64,000 bases of DNA from Acinetobacter sp. B51(2017) (GCF_003711395.1 NZ_PJRJ01000015.1:1-64000); one strand, 5' to 3'; positions 8,855 to 21,097 are shown, numbered from the stretch's first letter. Notes: generated from the letters alone by a model not told the origin. A program made the numbers and translations.

Positions 8855-9238
8855 ATGAATCGTTTAGTAAAAGCTGTTGTATTTTCTCTTTCTGGCGTGT
8901 TTGCAGCAACTAGCGCTTTTGCTGCACCACACGAGCAACCGAATAAACCTGCACAAATGCAAAAACATCAAACTGTTAGCAAGTTTGAGCAGCAAAAAGT
9001 CAAACCTGCTTCACATCAAGTGCATCAAAAAGCCTCAAAGAAAGTTGAACAACCTAAACGTGATTGGAAAGTAGGTCATAAACTCCCAAACCAATTCCAT
9101 GCACCAAGCTATAAGGTTGACTATAAACAATCGAAAAAGTTGAGCAAACCAGGTAAAAATCAGCAGTGGATAAAAGTGAATGGTGACTATGTACTTATGA
9201 ATACCACAACCTATAAAGTGCTTAAAGTGGTTGGCTAA
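8855..9238 (+). CDS. RcnB-like periplasmic protein
   Basis: 127 aa with a signal peptide ending AFA-AP. The middle is rich in lysine, glutamine and histidine. The C-terminal ~55 residues match the RcnB fold pattern: DWKVGHKLPNQF, a tyrosine-rich link, then QQWIKVNGDYVLMNTTTYKVL. E. coli RcnB is a periplasmic factor in nickel/cobalt homeostasis; most other family members have no known function. It is a monocistron with its own terminator. Confidence 0.72.
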   Translation: MNRLVKAVVFSLSGVFAATSAFAAPHEQPNKPAQMQKHQTVSKFEQQKVKPASHQVHQKASKKVEQPKRDWKVGHKLPNQFHAPSYKVDYKQSKKLSKPGKNQQWIKVNGDYVLMNTTTYKVLKVVG

Positions 9239-9257
9239 ACTACACAATCTCGGTGAA

Positions 9258-9284
9258 GAAAGAGTGCTTAGGCACTCTTTTTTA
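9258..9284 (+). terminator. Terminator after the RcnB-like gene
   Basis: AGAGTGC (9261-9267), loop TTAG, GCACTCT (9272-9278), followed by a T-run. Confidence 0.8.
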
Positions 9285-9373
9285 TTTTTGTTATGCCTTT
9301 GCAACAATCCATTTTTTCGCCATATTTATGTCGTATCTTCTGATTAAGATTTAATATTTTGGTGTTTTGGGGC

Positions 9374-9937
9374 ATGAAAAAGGTTTTACAAAGTGTGGCA
9401 ATGCCAATGGTTCTGTTTGGTTTTGGCATTGTTATGTTAGGTTGTGGCCAAACTCCTGCGCCAGAAGCAACTGCACAGCCCGAGGCCAAAATTGAGACCT
9501 CGACTGTCAACAATGAAAATTCAACAACTGAGCTTAAGTCAGGTAATATGTTTTATCTGCTACGTGATGTGGCTGATGTACAACTTAAGGCAGGTAACTA
9601 CATTGCTGACTTACAACAAACTCAGCAAGATTTACAAGAGGCTGTTGAGCTAAAAGATCATCAAAAACTAGAACTTGCAGCACAAAACCTACATAGCCAA
9701 TTAACAGGCTTTAATCAGGCCTTAAATAGTTTAGATCTTAAAAGTCAAGAAATTGTAGATATTCGTAGCAATATTATGGCTGCGAACCAAAAAGTGCTGG
9801 CTTCCGATTTTTTAAATGGCAAAGTTGATTTTTCCCAAGTGAACTTTAAGCAGATTGAAGCGCAAATGGGCAATGTACAATCAGAAATGCTTAAGCTTGC
9901 AGGCATGTTAATCCCACAAGAAAAAGCTGAATCTTAA
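9374..9937 (+). CDS. Predicted lipoprotein of unknown function
   Basis: 187 aa from the ATG at 9374, which gives a normal lipoprotein signal: MKKV, a hydrophobic run, and the lipobox MLGC. A low-complexity Pro/Ala/Glu linker follows. The remaining ~140 residues look helical and rich in Gln and Leu, with coiled-coil-like heptads (IADLQQTQQDLQEAVELKD). I do not recognise the family. It is probably anchored in the outer membrane, facing the periplasm. An inverted repeat (CAGTGAAG/CTTCACTG, 9947-9970) lies after the stop. Confidence 0.65.
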   Translation: MKKVLQSVAMPMVLFGFGIVMLGCGQTPAPEATAQPEAKIETSTVNNENSTTELKSGNMFYLLRDVADVQLKAGNYIADLQQTQQDLQEAVELKDHQKLELAAQNLHSQLTGFNQALNSLDLKSQEIVDIRSNIMAANQKVLASDFLNGKVDFSQVNFKQIEAQMGNVQSEMLKLAGMLIPQEKAES

Positions 9938-10062
9938 AAATTGCAACAGTGAAGTCTATTGGCTTCACTGAGTTTATACACCGCAATCGCGATACTACAA
10001 CACGCACAGCCACAGAACTTGCTAGCCTAATAAGCGACTAAAAAAACAGTAAGGAGACCTGT

Positions 10063-11055
10063 ATGCAACAGGCTATTTATTCTATTGTTCCCGTAGAATT
10101 TCGTTTAGATCTAAAAGACCCTTTTATCTTTACTGCGCATCATATCGATTATTTCCCTGAAGGCAATGCCGAGCTTGGCCCAAAACATCCTGCTTTAAAT
10201 GATGAATATCGGATGTATTATGGTGACACAGTACCGGGGTTTCCTGAACATCCGCATACTGGCTTTGAAACGATTACGCTTGTAGAACAAGGCGTGGTCG
10301 ATCACTTTGATTCTTTAGGTAATGGTGGCCGCTATGCCGCAGGTGATGTGCAATGGCTGACCACTGGCAACGGTATTGAACATTGTGAGATGTTTCCACT
10401 GATCCATGAAGATTGTGCCAATACCATGGAACTTTTTCAGATTTGGTTTAATTCTTCACCTCAACAAAAACAACAAGATCCTGATTATAAAATGCTGTGG
10501 CGTGAACACATTCCACACGTCTATTTAAAAGATGCCAATGGTCAAACCACTGATATTCGTGTTATTTCAGGCAAATTACACGAGCAAAAGGCACTACCAC
10601 GCCCACCGCACTCTTGGGCTGCTGCTGATGAAAATCATGTGAATATTTTTCTCATACAAATTCCAGCTCATGCACAAGTTACCCTACCTGCCACGACTGC
10701 TACTTCCACCCGCTTTGCCTATTTTTATCAGGGCTCAGATCTAGAGTTATTTGATCAAACAGTTAAATTTAAACACTTAATTGAACTACAAGCTGATATA
10801 GATGTGACCTTAACTGCAGGCGATCAAGAAGCACGGATTTTATGGTTAGAAGGTGAACCGATTGGCGCACCTGTGGCCATGCGTGGGCCATTTGTGATGA
10901 ACACCGAACAAGAACTCGATGCTGCATTTAAACGCTATCGTGCGACCCAATTTGGTAATTGGCCATGGCCAAGTTCTGCACCTACATTTAAACGTGAACA
11001 GCCACGCTTTGCTACCTATGGTGGCGGTGAACGTCATGAGTTCCCTGAAAAATAA
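10063..11055 (+). CDS. Pirin family protein
   Basis: 330-aa double-stranded beta-helix (cupin) protein. The pirin metal site is present: His63 and His65 in HPHTGFET, then His107 and Glu109 in GIEHCEMF. Some bacterial pirins have quercetinase activity, and pirins generally bind iron; the role here is unknown. A strong AAGGAGA lies before the ATG. The last codons are duplicated as a 24-bp tandem repeat running past the stop. A second, distinct pirin gene is at 30876-31823. Confidence 0.85.
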   Translation: MQQAIYSIVPVEFRLDLKDPFIFTAHHIDYFPEGNAELGPKHPALNDEYRMYYGDTVPGFPEHPHTGFETITLVEQGVVDHFDSLGNGGRYAAGDVQWLTTGNGIEHCEMFPLIHEDCANTMELFQIWFNSSPQQKQQDPDYKMLWREHIPHVYLKDANGQTTDIRVISGKLHEQKALPRPPHSWAAADENHVNIFLIQIPAHAQVTLPATTATSTRFAYFYQGSDLELFDQTVKFKHLIELQADIDVTLTAGDQEARILWLEGEPIGAPVAMRGPFVMNTEQELDAAFKRYRATQFGNWPWPSSAPTFKREQPRFATYGGGERHEFPEK

Positions 11056-11080
11056 AGTCATGAGTTTCCTGAAAAATAAA
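11033..11080 (+). repeat. 24-bp tandem duplication at the pirin gene end
   Basis: 11033-11056 is repeated at 11057-11080 with one mismatch. Each copy holds GTCATGAG, a CCTGAAAAATAAA end, and a stop; the first copy supplies the pirin stop. Confidence 0.9.
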
Positions 11081-11100
11081 TAAGTTGTACTCATAGAAAA

Positions 11101-11146
11101 ATCAAAATATGCTGCATCTAGTTTAAGTAAATGCGCATATTTTGAT
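11101..11146 (+). promoter_or_regulatory. Hairpin covering the start codon of the kinase gene
   Basis: Perfect 12-bp inverted repeat ATCAAAATATGC (11101-11112) / GCATATTTTGAT (11135-11146), with an inner GCAT/ATGC pairing. The right arm includes the first two bases of the ATG at 11145. It could end the pirin transcript or mask the start codon. No Shine-Dalgarno is visible. Confidence 0.5.
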
Positions 11147-11591
11147 GCAACTGATTATTTTTTGTGGTGTACAAGCCTCTGGTAAATCGACTTTTTATCA
11201 GCAATACTTTTCGAATACACATTTGCGTTTAAATTTGGATATGCTCAAAACCCGACATCGGGAAAATTTACTCTTTGAAGCCGCTTTAGCTTCTAAAACC
11301 AAAATAGTGATTGATAACACCAATCCAAATATAGAGGCACGCAACCGTTATATCGCGCGAGCAAAAGCCGCGGGTTTTGAAATTATTGCTTATTATTTTG
11401 CAACTGATTTAAACAGCACTTTGCAACGCAACTGTCAACGAACTGGAAAAGCTAATATTCCTGAAGCTGGCGTTCGAGCAACTTATAAAAAATTAGAAAT
11501 TCCTAAACTCACTGAGGGTTTTAGCGAAATTTATCAGGTTCAAATTGTAGATGGTCAGCAATTTTCTATTCAGCTACTACAAGCTGTTTGA
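11145..11591 (+). CDS. Small P-loop kinase-like ATPase (AAA_33 / polynucleotide-kinase-like)
   Basis: 148 aa. Walker A is GVQASGKST (8-16), close to the N-terminus. The features typical of small P-loop kinases follow: LNLDML, IDNTNP, and an arginine-rich lid-like segment (RNCQRTGKANIPEAG). It resembles stand-alone proteins related to polynucleotide kinase; the substrate is unknown. The ATG at 11145 is preferred to a TTG one codon earlier. The 3' end overlaps the convergent gene at 11570. Confidence 0.7.
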   Translation: MQLIIFCGVQASGKSTFYQQYFSNTHLRLNLDMLKTRHRENLLFEAALASKTKIVIDNTNPNIEARNRYIARAKAAGFEIIAYYFATDLNSTLQRNCQRTGKANIPEAGVRATYKKLEIPKLTEGFSEIYQVQIVDGQQFSIQLLQAV

Positions 11592-11875
11592 TGCCAGACT
11601 TTATACGCCTGTTGCATCTGTGCTTGCGTTGCTTGATTAACTTGCTGTGCTTTTAGCTGCTTAAAATTACCTTGATAAATATGCTGCGTAAATATTTTGG
11701 CTAATTGCTCAATAGCAGCTCTACCCTGTTGCTTATAATCTAAAATTTGCTGCTCTGTTAACTGTAAATGCCAACAATGCATGGCATCGCCTGTATCTAC
11801 AGCAAAGCCTAAATAGTATTGCTCTTGTTGTTGGTAAAGTTCCCAAAAATGGTTTTGTTTTTCAATTATTTGCAT
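11570..11875 (-). CDS. Hypothetical protein, glutamine-rich
   Basis: 101 aa, soluble and rich in Gln (WELYQQQEQYYLGF at the start, many QQ pairs). I recognise no family. Its 3' end overlaps the convergent kinase gene by 22 bases. Codon use resembles the neighbours, and the clean start (ATG after an AT-rich leader) supports a real gene. Confidence 0.55.
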   Translation of the reverse strand: MQIIEKQNHFWELYQQQEQYYLGFAVDTGDAMHCWHLQLTEQQILDYKQQGRAAIEQLAKIFTQHIYQGNFKQLKAQQVNQATQAQMQQAYKVWHQTACSS

Positions 11876-11981
11876 AATATTTCCAAAAAATTAATTTTCC
11901 CACAATATAATATTTTTATTCTATGCTTAAATAACTCTGAAGACTCTAATTAAACTTTTCTTAAGAACTAGGAACGATCTA

Positions 11982-12719
11982 ATGTTGTATCACACTATTC
12001 AAAAAAAATTACAACAACACCGAGTTTTCTTTACTGTTAATGCTACAGAGCGACATCTAGATGATACGAAAATTCGTATCCATCGTTCACTAAAGCTTGA
12101 ACCATATACTGCGTTTTTGCAGGGTAATCATTTATGGTCAATGGGCAGCTTCTCTTATTCACATAGTGTCTTGCCTATTACCACCCAAATGGGTCGCTAT
12201 TGCTCGATTGCTAAAGGCGTTTCGGTATTGGGTATTCGACACCCCCTAGAATGGGCAACCACGAGTAGCTCAACCTATGATACTAATTTTTCTATATTTC
12301 AAAGTTTTTTAGAAGACCAAAAATTGGATTCAAAAGATTTTAAAGTACGTCAATTACCCAAACAACAACCTGAACAGGGCTTAATTATTGGGCATGATGT
12401 GTGGATTGGCGCAAATTGTGTTTTAAAACGCAATTTAAACGTTGGTACAGGTGCAGTTATTGCTGCTAACTCAGTCGTCGTAAAAGATGTACCGCCTTAT
12501 GCAATTGTAGGAGGCAACCCAGCCAAAGTACTTAGATATCGTTTTTCAACTGAGCAAATCAGCAAACTTTTACAGAGCCAATGGTGGCAATATCATTTTG
12601 TAGATATACAAAACTTAGATATAGAAAATATTGATGATTTTCTAGAACAAATAAAAGCTTTGCAGTCGAGTCTTATTATCTTTAGCCCTAAAACATTACA
12701 ATTTTCAGAGTTACTTTAA
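11982..12719 (+). CDS. Hexapeptide-repeat O-acetyltransferase (CatB/XAT-like)
   Basis: 245 aa. The central left-handed beta-helix carries hexapeptide repeats (MGRYCSIAKGVSVLG, IIGHDVWIGANCVLK, VGTGAVIAANSVVVKDV). It ends with the family signature PPYAIVGGNPAKVLRYRF. The histidine in GIRHPLEW is at the position of the usual catalytic His. Such enzymes acetylate sugars, antibiotics or polysaccharides using acetyl-CoA; the acceptor is unknown. It stands alone, far from the capsule locus. A bidirectional terminator separates it from the ATP synthase operon. Confidence 0.82.
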   Translation: MLYHTIQKKLQQHRVFFTVNATERHLDDTKIRIHRSLKLEPYTAFLQGNHLWSMGSFSYSHSVLPITTQMGRYCSIAKGVSVLGIRHPLEWATTSSSTYDTNFSIFQSFLEDQKLDSKDFKVRQLPKQQPEQGLIIGHDVWIGANCVLKRNLNVGTGAVIAANSVVVKDVPPYAIVGGNPAKVLRYRFSTEQISKLLQSQWWQYHFVDIQNLDIENIDDFLEQIKALQSSLIIFSPKTLQFSELL

Positions 12720-12726
12720 TTCATAA

Positions 12727-12754
12727 AAAAAGCCACTCAAATGAGTGGCTTTTT
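12727..12754. terminator. Bidirectional terminator (acetyltransferase / atpC)
   Basis: Twelve-bp stem AAAAAGCCACTC / GAGTGGCTTTTT with loop AAAT; it has A- and T-runs on both sides and lies between convergent genes. Confidence 0.88.
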
Positions 12755-12771
12755 CAATCTTAAACCGTGTC

Positions 12772-13191
12772 TTATTGAGCGCGGTTTTTGATTTTGCGGA
12801 TCGTTTCTAGCTGAGCAGCAGTTTCTGCAAGAGCAGCCAATGCAGCAGCAGCGTCCAAATCGCTCTTTTGATTTGCTAACAAGTTTTCAGCATTTTTACG
12901 TGCTTCAACAATTGCAGCTTCATCTAAGTCGTGTGCACGAACTGCAGTATCTGCAAGTACGGTTACAACATGCGGTTGAACTTCTAGAACACCACCAGAT
13001 ACATAGATTAACTCTTCTGTACCGTTTTCAAGCACAACGCGAATTGCGCCAGGCTTAAGCAAAGTTACCAGTGGAGTATGACCAGGCATAATACCCAATT
13101 CACCACTTGCACCTTTTGCGATTAGCATGCTGATTGTGCCTGAGTACAAAGACTCCTGAACACTTACAACATCACATTGCATAGTCGCCAT
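12772..13191 (-). CDS. atpC: ATP synthase epsilon subunit
   Basis: 139 aa. N-terminal beta-sandwich (VVSVQESLYSGTISMLIAKGASGELGIMPGHTPLV) and a C-terminal helical hairpin. It is part of the central rotor stalk of F1 and inhibits ATP hydrolysis. It is the last gene of the atp operon, 26 bases after atpD. Confidence 0.96.
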   Translation of the reverse strand: MATMQCDVVSVQESLYSGTISMLIAKGASGELGIMPGHTPLVTLLKPGAIRVVLENGTEELIYVSGGVLEVQPHVVTVLADTAVRAHDLDEAAIVEARKNAENLLANQKSDLDAAAALAALAETAAQLETIRKIKNRAQ

Positions 13192-13217
13192 GAGAATCTC
13201 CTAAATTAGGGAACTAA

Positions 13218-14627
<1,410 letters not shown>

Positions 14628-14638
14628 TCAAAATAATG

Positions 14639-15508
14639 TTAAACGGCAGCGGCACCACCAACGATCTCAGAAATTTCCTGAGTAATCGCGGCTTGACGCA
14701 GCTTGTTATAAATAAGTTGTAGGCTCTTAATGATCTCGCCTGCGTTGTCTGTTGCAGCTTTCATTGCAACCATACGCGCAGACTGTTCACAAGCGATGTT
14801 TTCAATCACGCCTTGATATACCACAGACTCAATATAACGAACCAATAAGCCATTTAGCAGCTCTTCAGCGCCTGGCTCATAGATGTAGTCCCAACCGTAT
14901 TGACGGTTAAGGCTTTCGCCTTCTTCAGCAGCTGCTAAAGGAACCAATTGTTCGATTTTTTGATTTTGAGTCATGGCGTTTACAAAGCCGTTAGATACTA
15001 AATAAATACGATCTAACTCGCCTTTATCAAACGCATCTAACATCACCTGTACAGAACCAGATAACTGTTCAAGACTTGGGGCGTCGCCTACATTTGTAGT
15101 TGCGCCAAGTACTTTACCGCCGTAGTTTTTAAAAAACGAAACCGCTTTTTGACCAATCAAAGCAAATTGAACTTCAATTGACTGCTCTTGTTGCTGCTGA
15201 ACGTGTTTTACCACTTTCTTGAACAAGTTAATGTTCAAACCACCAGCAAGGCCGCGATCCGATGACACGATGATATAGCCAACGCGCTTAACTGGGCGTT
15301 CAACCATATAACGGTGTTTATATTCAGGATTCGCTTGAACCAAATGAGCAATTACACGGTGCATATTTTCGGCATACGGACGGCCTTGAGCCATGCGCTC
15401 TTGCGCACGACGCATCTTAGAAGCTGCTACCATCTGCATCGCGCGAGTAATTTTCTGCGTGCTTTTGATACTAGCTACTTTGGCGCGAATTTCTTTTAAA
15501 TTTGCCAT
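14639..15508 (-). CDS. atpG: ATP synthase gamma subunit
   Basis: 289 aa, the central rotating shaft of F1. The N-terminal helix is conserved ([22 protein letters not shown]), as is the C-terminal helix ([31 protein letters not shown]); the two form the coiled coil inside the alpha3beta3 ring. 87 bases separate it from atpA. Confidence 0.97.
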   Translation of the reverse strand: MANLKEIRAKVASIKSTQKITRAMQMVAASKMRRAQERMAQGRPYAENMHRVIAHLVQANPEYKHRYMVERPVKRVGYIIVSSDRGLAGGLNINLFKKVVKHVQQQQEQSIEVQFALIGQKAVSFFKNYGGKVLGATTNVGDAPSLEQLSGSVQVMLDAFDKGELDRIYLVSNGFVNAMTQNQKIEQLVPLAAAEEGESLNRQYGWDYIYEPGAEELLNGLLVRYIESVVYQGVIENIACEQSARMVAMKAATDNAGEIIKSLQLIYNKLRQAAITQEISEIVGGAAAV

Positions 15509-15595
15509 ACGCTTAACCTAGTATTCGAAAGCTCTTTCGAGCTTCCGAAGGTTGATTCCGTGAACCAAACCAACACTAATTAGCAAGTTGCTAAA

Positions 15596-17140
15596 TTAGT
15601 AAGTTTGAGTCGCTTTGAACGTTTCAATGCCTGATTTGAATGCTGCTTCGATATCTTTATCCCAAGCACCAGTCGCATCAACTTTTTGCATTAACGCAGC
15701 GTGTTCTGAACGGAAGTAAGAGATTAACGCAGTATCAAAGTCTACGATTTTCTTCACTTCTACGTCAGCCATGTAGCCTTCGTTAGATGCATAAATTGAA
15801 ACAGCTTGGTCAGCGATTGAGTATGGAGCATATTGTTTTTGCTTCATTAACTCAGTTACGCGTTGACCGTGTTCAAGTTGCTTACGAGTTGCTTCATCAA
15901 GGTCAGAAGCGAACTGAGCAAACGCTGCTAATTCACGGTACTGTGCAAGTGCAGTACGGATACCACCAGACAATTTCTTGATCACTTTAGTCTGCGCAGA
16001 ACCACCAACACGAGATACAGAGATACCCGCGTTCACAGCAGGACGAATACCTGCGTTGAATAATGATGTTTCTAAGAAGATCTGACCATCAGTAATCGAA
16101 ATTACGTTCGTTGGTACGAATGCAGATACGTCACCCGCTTGAGTTTCAATGATTGGTAAAGCTGTTAAAGAACCAGTTTGGCCTTTAACTTCACCGTTCG
16201 TGAATTTCTCAACGTAGTCAGCAGAAACGCGCGAAGCACGTTCAAGTAGACGAGAGTGAAGATAGAATACGTCACCTGGATACGCTTCACGACCTGGTGG
16301 ACGACGTAATAACAATGAAATTTGACGGTAAGCAACAGCTTGCTTAGACAAATCATCATAGATAATTAACGCATCTTCACCGCGGTCACGGAAGTATTCA
16401 CCCATTGTACAGCCAGAGTACGGAGCAAGGAACAACATTGCTGCTGGATCCGCTGCCGCTGCTGCTACAACAGTTGTATACGCCATAGCGCCAGTTTCTT
16501 CTAGCTTACGTACTACGTTTGCGATAGTCGATTGTTTTTGACCAATAGCAACATAGATACATTTAATGCCAGAGTTTTTCTGAGCGATGATCGCATCGAT
16601 CGCCATTGCTGTTTTACCAGTTTGACGGTCACCGATGATTAATTCACGTTGGCCACGACCAACTGGAATCATTGTATCAACTGATTTATAACCAGTTTGT
16701 ACAGGCTCATCTACAGACTGACGCCAAATTACGCCTGGTGCTACTTTTTCAACAGCATCAGTTAATTTAGCATCGATCGGGCCTTTACCATCAATCGGGT
16801 TACCAAGAGCATCAACTACACGGCCTAAAAGTTCTGGACCAACCGGAACTTCTAATACACGACCTGTGCAACGTGCTTTTTGGCCTTCTTGAAGGCTTAA
16901 GTAGTTACCTAAAACAACGACGCCCACTGAATCCTGTTCTAGGTTCAGTGCCATACCGTAAAGGCCGCCGTCGAATTCGATCATTTCACCGTACATTGCA
17001 TCAGCAAGACCGTGAATGCGCACAATACCGTCAGATACCATAACAATGGTACCTTCGTTTTTAGCGGTTGCGCTGGTGTCCAGATCGCCGATACGCTGTT
17101 TAATGAGCGCACTGATCTCGGATGGATTCAGTTGTTGCAT
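15596..17140 (-). CDS. atpA: ATP synthase alpha subunit
   Basis: 514 aa starting at the ATG at 17140 ([10 protein letters not shown]), which has GAGG upstream; the frame extends five codons to a TTG that overlaps this ribosome site. It is the non-catalytic nucleotide-binding F1 subunit. Walker A is GDRQTGKT (170-177), with the conserved regulatory Gln. The C-terminal helical domain is complete. Confidence 0.97.
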   Translation of the reverse strand: MQQLNPSEISALIKQRIGDLDTSATAKNEGTIVMVSDGIVRIHGLADAMYGEMIEFDGGLYGMALNLEQDSVGVVVLGNYLSLQEGQKARCTGRVLEVPVGPELLGRVVDALGNPIDGKGPIDAKLTDAVEKVAPGVIWRQSVDEPVQTGYKSVDTMIPVGRGQRELIIGDRQTGKTAMAIDAIIAQKNSGIKCIYVAIGQKQSTIANVVRKLEETGAMAYTTVVAAAAADPAAMLFLAPYSGCTMGEYFRDRGEDALIIYDDLSKQAVAYRQISLLLRRPPGREAYPGDVFYLHSRLLERASRVSADYVEKFTNGEVKGQTGSLTALPIIETQAGDVSAFVPTNVISITDGQIFLETSLFNAGIRPAVNAGISVSRVGGSAQTKVIKKLSGGIRTALAQYRELAAFAQFASDLDEATRKQLEHGQRVTELMKQKQYAPYSIADQAVSIYASNEGYMADVEVKKIVDFDTALISYFRSEHAALMQKVDATGAWDKDIEAAFKSGIETFKATQTY

Positions 17141-17182
17141 TGCGCTATACCTCAATCTTTTTAAAGTTCTGTCTTAATGCAA

Positions 17183-17719
17183 TTAAGCAAGAAGACGAGT
17201 CCGCATTTTTTCAAGCTTGTTAAGCGCAGAATCATCTATCACTTGGTCGCCTGCACGAATAACCACACCCGCGATTAACGCTGGGTTAACTTCTACAGAA
17301 ACGTTTACTTGAGCTTCAAATTTTTTCTCTAAAGCATGTGCAAGTAGTTGTTCTTGTACAGAAGTTAATGGGAATGCCGATTCAATCACGACATCCACAA
17401 CATTGTTATTCTGTGATTTAAGCTGTTCGTATTCTGCTTGAATTTCAGGAAGCAAAGCCAAACGTGCATTTTCAGCAAGCATTGTCAAAAAGTTTGACAC
17501 TGCAGGCGTTTGGTCTTCGCCTAAAACTTTAGCAAAAAGACTTACCTGCTCAGCAGGAGTAAGCTCAGGGCGATTTAGATAAGCTGAAAATGCTTCGTCT
17601 TGCACCGCAGCACTGAGCAAAATAAGCGCATTTGACCAAGAGTCAGCTGCGTTTTGCTCAGAAGCGTAAGCAAATGCTGCTTTAGCGTATGGGCGTGCCA
17701 ACGTCAAGAGTTCAGCCAT
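17183..17719 (-). CDS. atpH: ATP synthase delta subunit
   Basis: 178 aa, links F1 to the peripheral stalk. It has the family N-terminus ([13 protein letters not shown]) and C-terminus ([25 protein letters not shown]). It is in the usual place between atpF and atpA; 12 bases separate it from atpF. Confidence 0.96.
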   Translation of the reverse strand: MAELLTLARPYAKAAFAYASEQNAADSWSNALILLSAAVQDEAFSAYLNRPELTPAEQVSLFAKVLGEDQTPAVSNFLTMLAENARLALLPEIQAEYEQLKSQNNNVVDVVIESAFPLTSVQEQLLAHALEKKFEAQVNVSVEVNPALIAGVVIRAGDQVIDDSALNKLEKMRTRLLA

Positions 17720-17731
17720 AATCCGCCTCTC

Positions 17732-18202
17732 TTAAAGTTTAGCAGCCAGCTGAGTCAGCATGGCATTGTGAGCTTCTGCGTCAACTTGCTGGCTAAGAAT
17801 TTTCTCAGCACCAGCAACTGCAAGAGCAGCAACTTGTTGACGTAATTGTTCGCGTGCAGCATTGATTTCAGTATCAACAGCTTCTTTCGCTTGTTGACGA
17901 ATACGCTCACCTTCAGCAGCTGCTTGAGTACGCGCTTCTTCTACCAATTGCGCACCGCGGCGGTTCGCTTGTTCGATCAATTGAGCCGCTTGTGCTTTTG
18001 CTGCTTCTAATTCAGCTTTTACTTGAGCTTGCGCATCGGCAAGATCAGCTTTTGCTTTTTCAGCAGCATTTAAGCCATCAGCGATTTTACGCTGACGCTC
18101 ACTAATCGCATTGATTAGTGGTGGCCATACAAACTTCATGCAGAATGCGACAAAGATCGCAAATGCAATTGCTTGGCCTATCAATGTGAGGTTGATGTTC
18201 AT
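17732..18202 (-). CDS. atpF: ATP synthase b subunit
   Basis: 156 aa. One N-terminal membrane helix (about 5-25) is followed by a long charged, alanine-rich helix that forms the peripheral stator stalk as a dimer. Length and position in the operon are standard. Confidence 0.96.
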   Translation of the reverse strand: MNINLTLIGQAIAFAIFVAFCMKFVWPPLINAISERQRKIADGLNAAEKAKADLADAQAQVKAELEAAKAQAAQLIEQANRRGAQLVEEARTQAAAEGERIRQQAKEAVDTEINAAREQLRQQVAALAVAGAEKILSQQVDAEAHNAMLTQLAAKL

Positions 18203-18240
18203 TGCTATTCCTCAATAGTTTAATTTAGGAATTAAGCTTA

Positions 18241-18513
<273 letters not shown>

Positions 18514-18565
18514 TCAAAACCAATTATCATCTAATCATTAACGAACGATTAGATAAGAAATATGA

Positions 18566-19444
<879 letters not shown>

Positions 19445-19553
19445 TCACACCTGGTCAATGTCAAATACTAATGTAGAGATAAGCGAACATCGCGTGCTGC
19501 TTGATATCTCGCTTAACTCCAAAAAACTTTTCAATTTTTGCTTGTGCTGATAC

Positions 19554-19946
19554 TCATCGTTTTTGACGTGACACCAAAAAAGGTGCGACCCACGACATCG
19601 CTTGAACGAGAATAAAACCACAGAACAATGCCCCCGCTGACAACGGTTTGACACTGCTTAAAATCAAAACGAATCCTACGATCACAATCACAAACTTACC
19701 CATTAAACCTCTAAACATGTTTAGATAAACTTGTTGAGAAGCCCGAGCGCCTGCTGTACGAAACGACTGCCAAGAAAAATAGCAACTCGCTAGCCAACAG
19801 ACAAACGCACCAAGTGCGGCACTGATTGCAGCGGTTGTATCCATCACAGCCCAAGCCAAAAGACCTGAGACTGGAATCATTAATGCTTGTAAGAAGACCA
19901 AAGCTTTCGCTAATCGTCGGTCTATCAAGCGACTAGTTCGGCTCAT
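19554..19946 (-). CDS. atpI: ATP synthase accessory protein AtpI
   Basis: 130 aa, four predicted membrane helices, first gene of the operon and 112 bases before atpB. AtpI helps assemble the c ring and is not part of the finished enzyme. The sequence is weakly conserved, so the call rests largely on position and topology. A good promoter lies upstream. Confidence 0.85.
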   Translation of the reverse strand: MSRTSRLIDRRLAKALVFLQALMIPVSGLLAWAVMDTTAAISAALGAFVCWLASCYFSWQSFRTAGARASQQVYLNMFRGLMGKFVIVIVGFVLILSSVKPLSAGALFCGFILVQAMSWVAPFLVSRQKR

Positions 19947-20011
19947 TTATTTATTCACTCACAGCATAAATGCTTGACAAGTTTCACGGGTGATCGTTTT
20001 TTATCGCAGGC

Positions 20012-20040
20012 ATTATAGAGTTAGCCCCCTCAACATGCAA
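20012..20040 (-). promoter_or_regulatory. Promoter of the atp operon
   Basis: On the minus strand TTGCAT (20040-20035), a 17-base spacer, and a perfect TATAAT (20017-20012). The start would be near 20005, about 60 bases before atpI. Confidence 0.7.
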
Positions 20041-20118
20041 TCTTTTAACGACCTTAGTCGTGTTTTTTTGCATGTTGGCACAGGAAAGCTAACATCACTG
20101 ATTTGTTTAATTTTTAGT

Positions 20119-20958
20119 TTAGTTTCGCGCATTTAATACGCAATCTTGGGTTTTATCAGCCAAAGCTTGCCATGCTTGAATAAAATTCGTCTCATGACTC
20201 ATACTTTCATCCACGCGAGTAAAGACAATATTGCCGAGTTTTTGATACTGACTTTTACTGGCATGCCCCTCTGCCAATAGGCACATTTTGCGATATGGAC
20301 GGTTGTCATTCATATATTTGATTTGGGCAACTGTAGCACCCACATGCGGATCATCGGTTAAAGCACCCGCGAATTTAAGATGAAGTGGACGCTCTAGATA
20401 CTGGTAAGCATCGTGATAAGCCCAATAGCTTTTTGCTGTACCACTATGACTATATTTTTTGGCAGTAAGCAATATAGTTTGCGCAAATTGTTTGGCATTA
20501 TTCCAATACATTTCACGCTTTTCAGGCATTTGCTGTGAACGCAGCGCGGCAATAAAAAAACCAATACGCACCGCATTGTTTGGATCTAACCAAACATGGG
20601 TATCTACACTGTTTTTAATTGCCACACCACGGGTATTACGTAGCGGCAAGGTTTGCAACACTCCAGAATCCAATAAAGCAATCGCTTTAGCATCATCCGC
20701 TAATAGTTTTTCTAAAGGTGCCTCATGTGCCTGACCCAACCAAATGACCAATGATGCGTCTTGAATCAGCTTGCGATGATTTGGCGTTAAGCTGACATCA
20801 TGTCCTGATTGTTCAGCTAATAATAAGGTTGGATTTTCCACCCCTTTGGTAATTTCTTTGGCAATGAGATAAATCGGCTGTGTAGATACCACCAAACCTT
20901 GTGCCCACGACAAACTCGCGAACAAAGCCAGTGACACAAATGCTATTAAACGGGACAT
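20119..20958 (-). CDS. znuA: Zinc ABC transporter, periplasmic binding protein
   Basis: 279 aa. Signal peptide to about 19 (SWA-QG). The cluster A-I fold carries the three zinc histidines expected of ZnuA: His53 (SGHDVSLTP), His121 (DTHVWLDP) and His182 (WAYHDAY). The histidine-rich loop seen in many ZnuA proteins is absent. It delivers Zn2+ to ZnuB/ZnuC, encoded divergently. Transcription should start near the Zur operator at 20985-21003. Confidence 0.93.
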   Translation of the reverse strand: MSRLIAFVSLALFASLSWAQGLVVSTQPIYLIAKEITKGVENPTLLLAEQSGHDVSLTPNHRKLIQDASLVIWLGQAHEAPLEKLLADDAKAIALLDSGVLQTLPLRNTRGVAIKNSVDTHVWLDPNNAVRIGFFIAALRSQQMPEKREMYWNNAKQFAQTILLTAKKYSHSGTAKSYWAYHDAYQYLERPLHLKFAGALTDDPHVGATVAQIKYMNDNRPYRKMCLLAEGHASKSQYQKLGNIVFTRVDESMSHETNFIQAWQALADKTQDCVLNARN

Positions 20959-20984
20959 GAGGAGAGATCGCTAAATTTTCAACT

Positions 20985-21003
20985 ATTGTTATAATATAAC
21001 AAT
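20985..21003. promoter_or_regulatory. Zur operator in the znuA / zur-znuCB divergent region
   Basis: A perfect 19-bp palindrome with one central base, ATTGTTATAATATAACAAT. It matches the gamma-proteobacterial Zur box core (TGTTATANTATAACA). It lies 27 bases before znuA and 95 before zur, and could control both. Confidence 0.85.
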
Positions 21004-21097
21004 TAGACAAAAATACCTACGCGTAATCGAAACTCAAAGCGCTTCGTGCTAAAATTTAATGTCCACTTTTCTTGACTCTCTGAACTGAGGTTTGCGC

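Noticed and set aside
20050-20073. ACGAC-CTTA-GTCGT hairpin with a T-run as the znuA terminator
   Set aside because: The T-run is on the plus strand, opposite to znuA transcription, so its role is unclear and I left it out.
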